25,356 bases of DNA from Flemingiibacterium sp045636145. GTDB lineage: Bacteria; Bacillota; Clostridia; Oscillospirales; CAG-272. The stretch spans positions 1 to 25,356 of the forward strand of contig JAZTWV010000052.1 in assembly GCA_045636145.1 (NCBI GenBank), written 5' to 3'. This document shows, piece by piece, positions 23,625 to 25,356 of this stretch. The position numbers and the translations under genes are program-made. How positions within the stretch are numbered: the first letter of the stretch is position 1; the number at the start of each line of letters is the position of its first letter. The notes under the pieces were generated by a model. The model saw only the letters and a list, made by a program, of their open reading frames with translations, was not told where the DNA came from and ran no database searches.

Positions 23625-24500
23625 ATGAGCCATTCGAGCGACCGCCGGGAGAGCCGATTCTTTACCGGTGATGATAACGAGCTTGCCAGAATAAAAAGCA
23701 AGGAAAGCCTTCAGAAATTCCAAAGGCACAATCGGACGCGAAAACACTTTTCAAGATTTACATATTTTCTGATATTCGGACTGCTCAGTGCTGTATTTAT
23801 TATAATATGCCTTGCAGTGTTTTTCAGAGTTAAAGAAATAGAGATCGTGGGAACGTCCAGATATTCAAAAGAAGATATTCTTGCGGTTACGGACATTGAA
23901 GAAGGGCTCAGCCTTTATGAAATATCAAATTCCGATCTTGATGGACTTCGCGGACGGCTTGCGTATATAGAGCAGGCGCGTATCGTAAGGAAGCTGCCTC
24001 ATACGTTGGTGATAAAAGTTACCGAGGATGAGCCAAGGTACGTGTGTGAGCTGTACGGTGAGTATTTCGTGCTTTCTGATGAGCTTCGTGTGCTTGAGCG
24101 TGTGTTTGATATGTCAGTGCTTGACGGTGAGGGACTTATAGGGCTGATGCTTCCTGAAGTGAACAGCGCGATGGTAGGATATAAGGTTGAGTTTGCCGCT
24201 GAGGTGTCCGCGCGGTATGTCAGCGCGTACATTGATGCTCTTGAATCAAGCCCCCTGTTTCGAAGCACCACGGCGTTTGATCTTCGGGACAGATTCAATT
24301 TAGCACTTATTGCGAAGGATATTTATCTTGTGGATCTCGGCAACGGGGACGAGCTTAACACAAAGCTTACCGCGGTTGCGGGAATGCTTGAAAGCGAAGT
24401 GTTCTCCGATGGAGTACCTGCTACCATTGATGCCAACGATCCTGCACAGTGCCCGGTTATAAAAAATCCTAACCTTATAATCGAGTTTGACAGGCGATAA
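23625..24500 (+). CDS. ftsQ: Cell division protein FtsQ/DivIB
   Basis: This 291-residue bitopic divisome protein has a basic cytoplasmic tail (1-43), one membrane helix (about 45-67), a POTRA domain (about 68-138) with VKEIEIVGTSRYSKEDIL and ARIVRKLPHTLVIKVTEDEP, then a beta domain with GEYFVLSDELRVLE. It links FtsL and FtsB/DivIC and helps control septal synthesis. ATG 23625 follows GGAGGG (23613-23618). It has its own promoter and lies 171 bases after murG. The last residues after the beta domain are short, so the gamma tail seen in some DivIB proteins is nearly missing. The C-terminal portion is poorly conserved, as is usual. Confidence 0.93.
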   Translation: MSHSSDRRESRFFTGDDNELARIKSKESLQKFQRHNRTRKHFSRFTYFLIFGLLSAVFIIICLAVFFRVKEIEIVGTSRYSKEDILAVTDIEEGLSLYEISNSDLDGLRGRLAYIEQARIVRKLPHTLVIKVTEDEPRYVCELYGEYFVLSDELRVLERVFDMSVLDGEGLIGLMLPEVNSAMVGYKVEFAAEVSARYVSAYIDALESSPLFRSTTAFDLRDRFNLALIAKDIYLVDLGNGDELNTKLTAVAGMLESEVFSDGVPATIDANDPAQCPVIKNPNLIIEFDRR

Positions 24501-24552
24501 CGCGTAAATTGTGCATTAAACGTAAAAAAATATTAAACTTTTTTAAAACCTA

Positions 24553-24589
24553 TTGCAAAAATTGCAATTTAATATTATTATATTATTAT
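24553..24589 (+). promoter_or_regulatory. Tandem overlapping promoters of ftsZ
   Basis: TTGCAA (24553-24558) is 17 bases from TATTAT (24576-24581), and a second TTGCAA (24562-24567) is 16 bases from TATTAT (24584-24589). The two units are 8-9 bases apart in a very A+T-rich stretch. Either or both could serve; the TTGCAA pair is itself an inverted and direct repeat. Confidence 0.55.
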
Positions 24590-24602
24590 ATGATGAGTTT
24601 TA

Positions 24603-24620
24603 TATCGAAGAATTTCGATA
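24603..24620 (+). other. Small hairpin in the ftsZ leader
   Basis: TATCGAA (24603-24609) and TTCGATA (24614-24620) form a perfect 7-bp stem with a GAAT tetraloop, at the predicted 5' end of the ftsZ message and about 19 bases before AGGAGG (24639-24644). A stabilising leader hairpin or a small operator are both possible. Confidence 0.4.
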
Positions 24621-24654
24621 ATCGGACATAGAAAAATTAGGAGGATACTGAAAA

Positions 24655-25356
24655 ATGGCTTTCGAACTCGACAATAACTTTGGAAATGTGAATATAAAAG
24701 TAATCGGCGTAGGCGGCGGCGGAAACAACGCTGTTAACCGCATGATTGCCGCTAATATGCGCGGCGTGGAGTTTGTCGCTATCAATACCGACAGACAGGC
24801 TCTCTCAAGATCCAACGCTGTTACCAAGATCGACATCGGTGAGAAGATCACCAAGGGTCGCGGAGCAGGTGCTAATCCCGAAATCGGTGCAAGAGCTGCC
24901 GAGGAATCCATAGAGGAAATCAAGAAGATGCTTGAGGGCACTCAGATGGTATTTGTTACCGCAGGTATGGGCGGCGGTACAGGTACAGGTGCCGCTCCTG
25001 TTGTAGCTTCTATTGCTAAAGAGCTTGGTATCCTTACTGTAGGTATCGTTACAAAGCCTTTCGCTTTTGAAGGTAAAAAACGTATGACTCAGGCTGAAGC
25101 AGGTATTGCCGCTTTACGTGAACACGTAGATAGCCTTGTGGTTATTCCTAACGAGCGTCTTAAGTTCGTTTCTGATGAAAAGATTACTTTCAAGAACGCG
25201 TTCGATATTGCTGACGATGTTCTCCGTCAAGGCGTTCAGAGTATTTCTGAGCTTATCAATGTTACAGCACTTGTTAACCTCGACTTTGCAGACGTTAAGT
25301 CTATTATGGCTGATGCAGGCTATGCTCATATGGGTGTTGGTATTGCAACAGGTCGC
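24655..25356 (+). CDS. ftsZ: Cell division GTPase FtsZ, N-terminal part
   Basis: This bacterial tubulin homologue forms the cytoplasmic Z-ring that recruits the divisome. The frame runs open from ATG 24655 (AGGAGG at 24639) through 234 codons to the window edge, so the GTPase domain is nearly complete but the rest of the C-terminal domain, linker and tail are missing. Visible motifs are VIGVGGGGNNAVNRM, INTDRQAL, the tubulin signature GGGTGTG (106-112) in TAGMGGGTGTGAAPVV, VTKPFAFEGKKR, and the catalytic T7 loop N208-L-D-F-A-D213. Codons become more optimised along the gene (GCT, CGT, AAC), as expected for an abundant protein. It directly follows ftsQ; ftsA is absent. It has its own promoters. 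Confidence 0.98.
   Translation, partial: MAFELDNNFGNVNIKVIGVGGGGNNAVNRMIAANMRGVEFVAINTDRQALSRSNAVTKIDIGEKITKGRGAGANPEIGARAAEESIEEIKKMLEGTQMVFVTAGMGGGTGTGAAPVVASIAKELGILTVGIVTKPFAFEGKKRMTQAEAGIAALREHVDSLVVIPNERLKFVSDEKITFKNAFDIADDVLRQGVQSISELINVTALVNLDFADVKSIMADAGYAHMGVGIATGR

Noticed and set aside
1..25356. CRISPR arrays, tRNA or rRNA genes, insertion sequences
   Set aside because: No regularly spaced repeats, no cloverleaf or rRNA-like stretches, and no transposase frames or terminal repeats were seen on either strand.

Overview
The window reads as a chromosomal segment of a low-to-mid G+C Gram-positive bacterium of class Clostridia, probably an Oscillospiraceae/Ruminococcaceae-type gut organism. 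Supporting signs are strong GGAGG-type ribosome binding sites, GTG and TTG starts, an HPr with both His15 and Ser46, a division penicillin-binding protein with two C-terminal PASTA repeats, MraZ at the head of the division and cell wall (dcw) cluster, and DUF4330 proteins. The genus cannot be fixed from sequence reading alone.

Region 1 (1-790) looks unlike the rest. It holds the 5' part of a galactokinase-family gene on the minus strand. This gene is G+C rich and uses CTG, never CTT, for leucine. A very A+T-rich gene for a small Cro/CI-type repressor runs divergently from it. The two promoters overlap back to back, and palindromic operator candidates lie on both sides. A strong bidirectional hairpin terminator at 708-750 closes the region.

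Region 2 (794-2325) holds an Mrp/NBP35-type Fe-S carrier ATPase on the minus strand with a cysteine-rich N-terminus. Divergent from it is a small membrane protein with a zinc ribbon. Each has a good sigma-A promoter.

Region 3 (2400-8350) appears to be one operon: rimM-trmD-murJ-(O-antigen-ligase-like polymerase/ligase)-DUF4330-DUF4330. It starts at a TTGAAT-17-TACAAT promoter and ends at a 19-bp hairpin terminator. Two successive 11-base overlaps tie rimM, trmD and murJ together, and a 4-base ATGA overlap joins the DUF4330 pair. tRNA and ribosome maturation genes thus sit in front of lipid II flipping and a putative surface-glycan module.

Region 4 (8389-11913) contains a stand-alone HPr gene with a long leader, followed by uvrC-rsmD-coaD, a tightly packed housekeeping set.

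Region 5 (11914-25356) is the dcw cluster: mraZ-rsmH-ftsL-PBP (ftsI/spoVD type)-murE-murF-mraY-ftsW-murG-ftsQ-ftsZ, with ftsZ cut by the window edge. It encodes the last Mur ligation steps, lipid I and II synthesis, the SEDS/PBP septal synthase pair and the divisome. murD, murC, murB and ftsA are absent from their usual places. Regulation looks layered: a MraZ-box-like triple TGGTG repeat just after the mraZ promoter, a hairpin that would hide the murE ribosome binding site, and separate promoters before murE, ftsQ and ftsZ.

Most of the window is conserved housekeeping sequence. I found no convincing new defence or mobile system. The points most worth checking are the non-coding regulatory structures of the dcw cluster, the murJ-linked glycan/DUF4330 module, and the compositional break at the left end.
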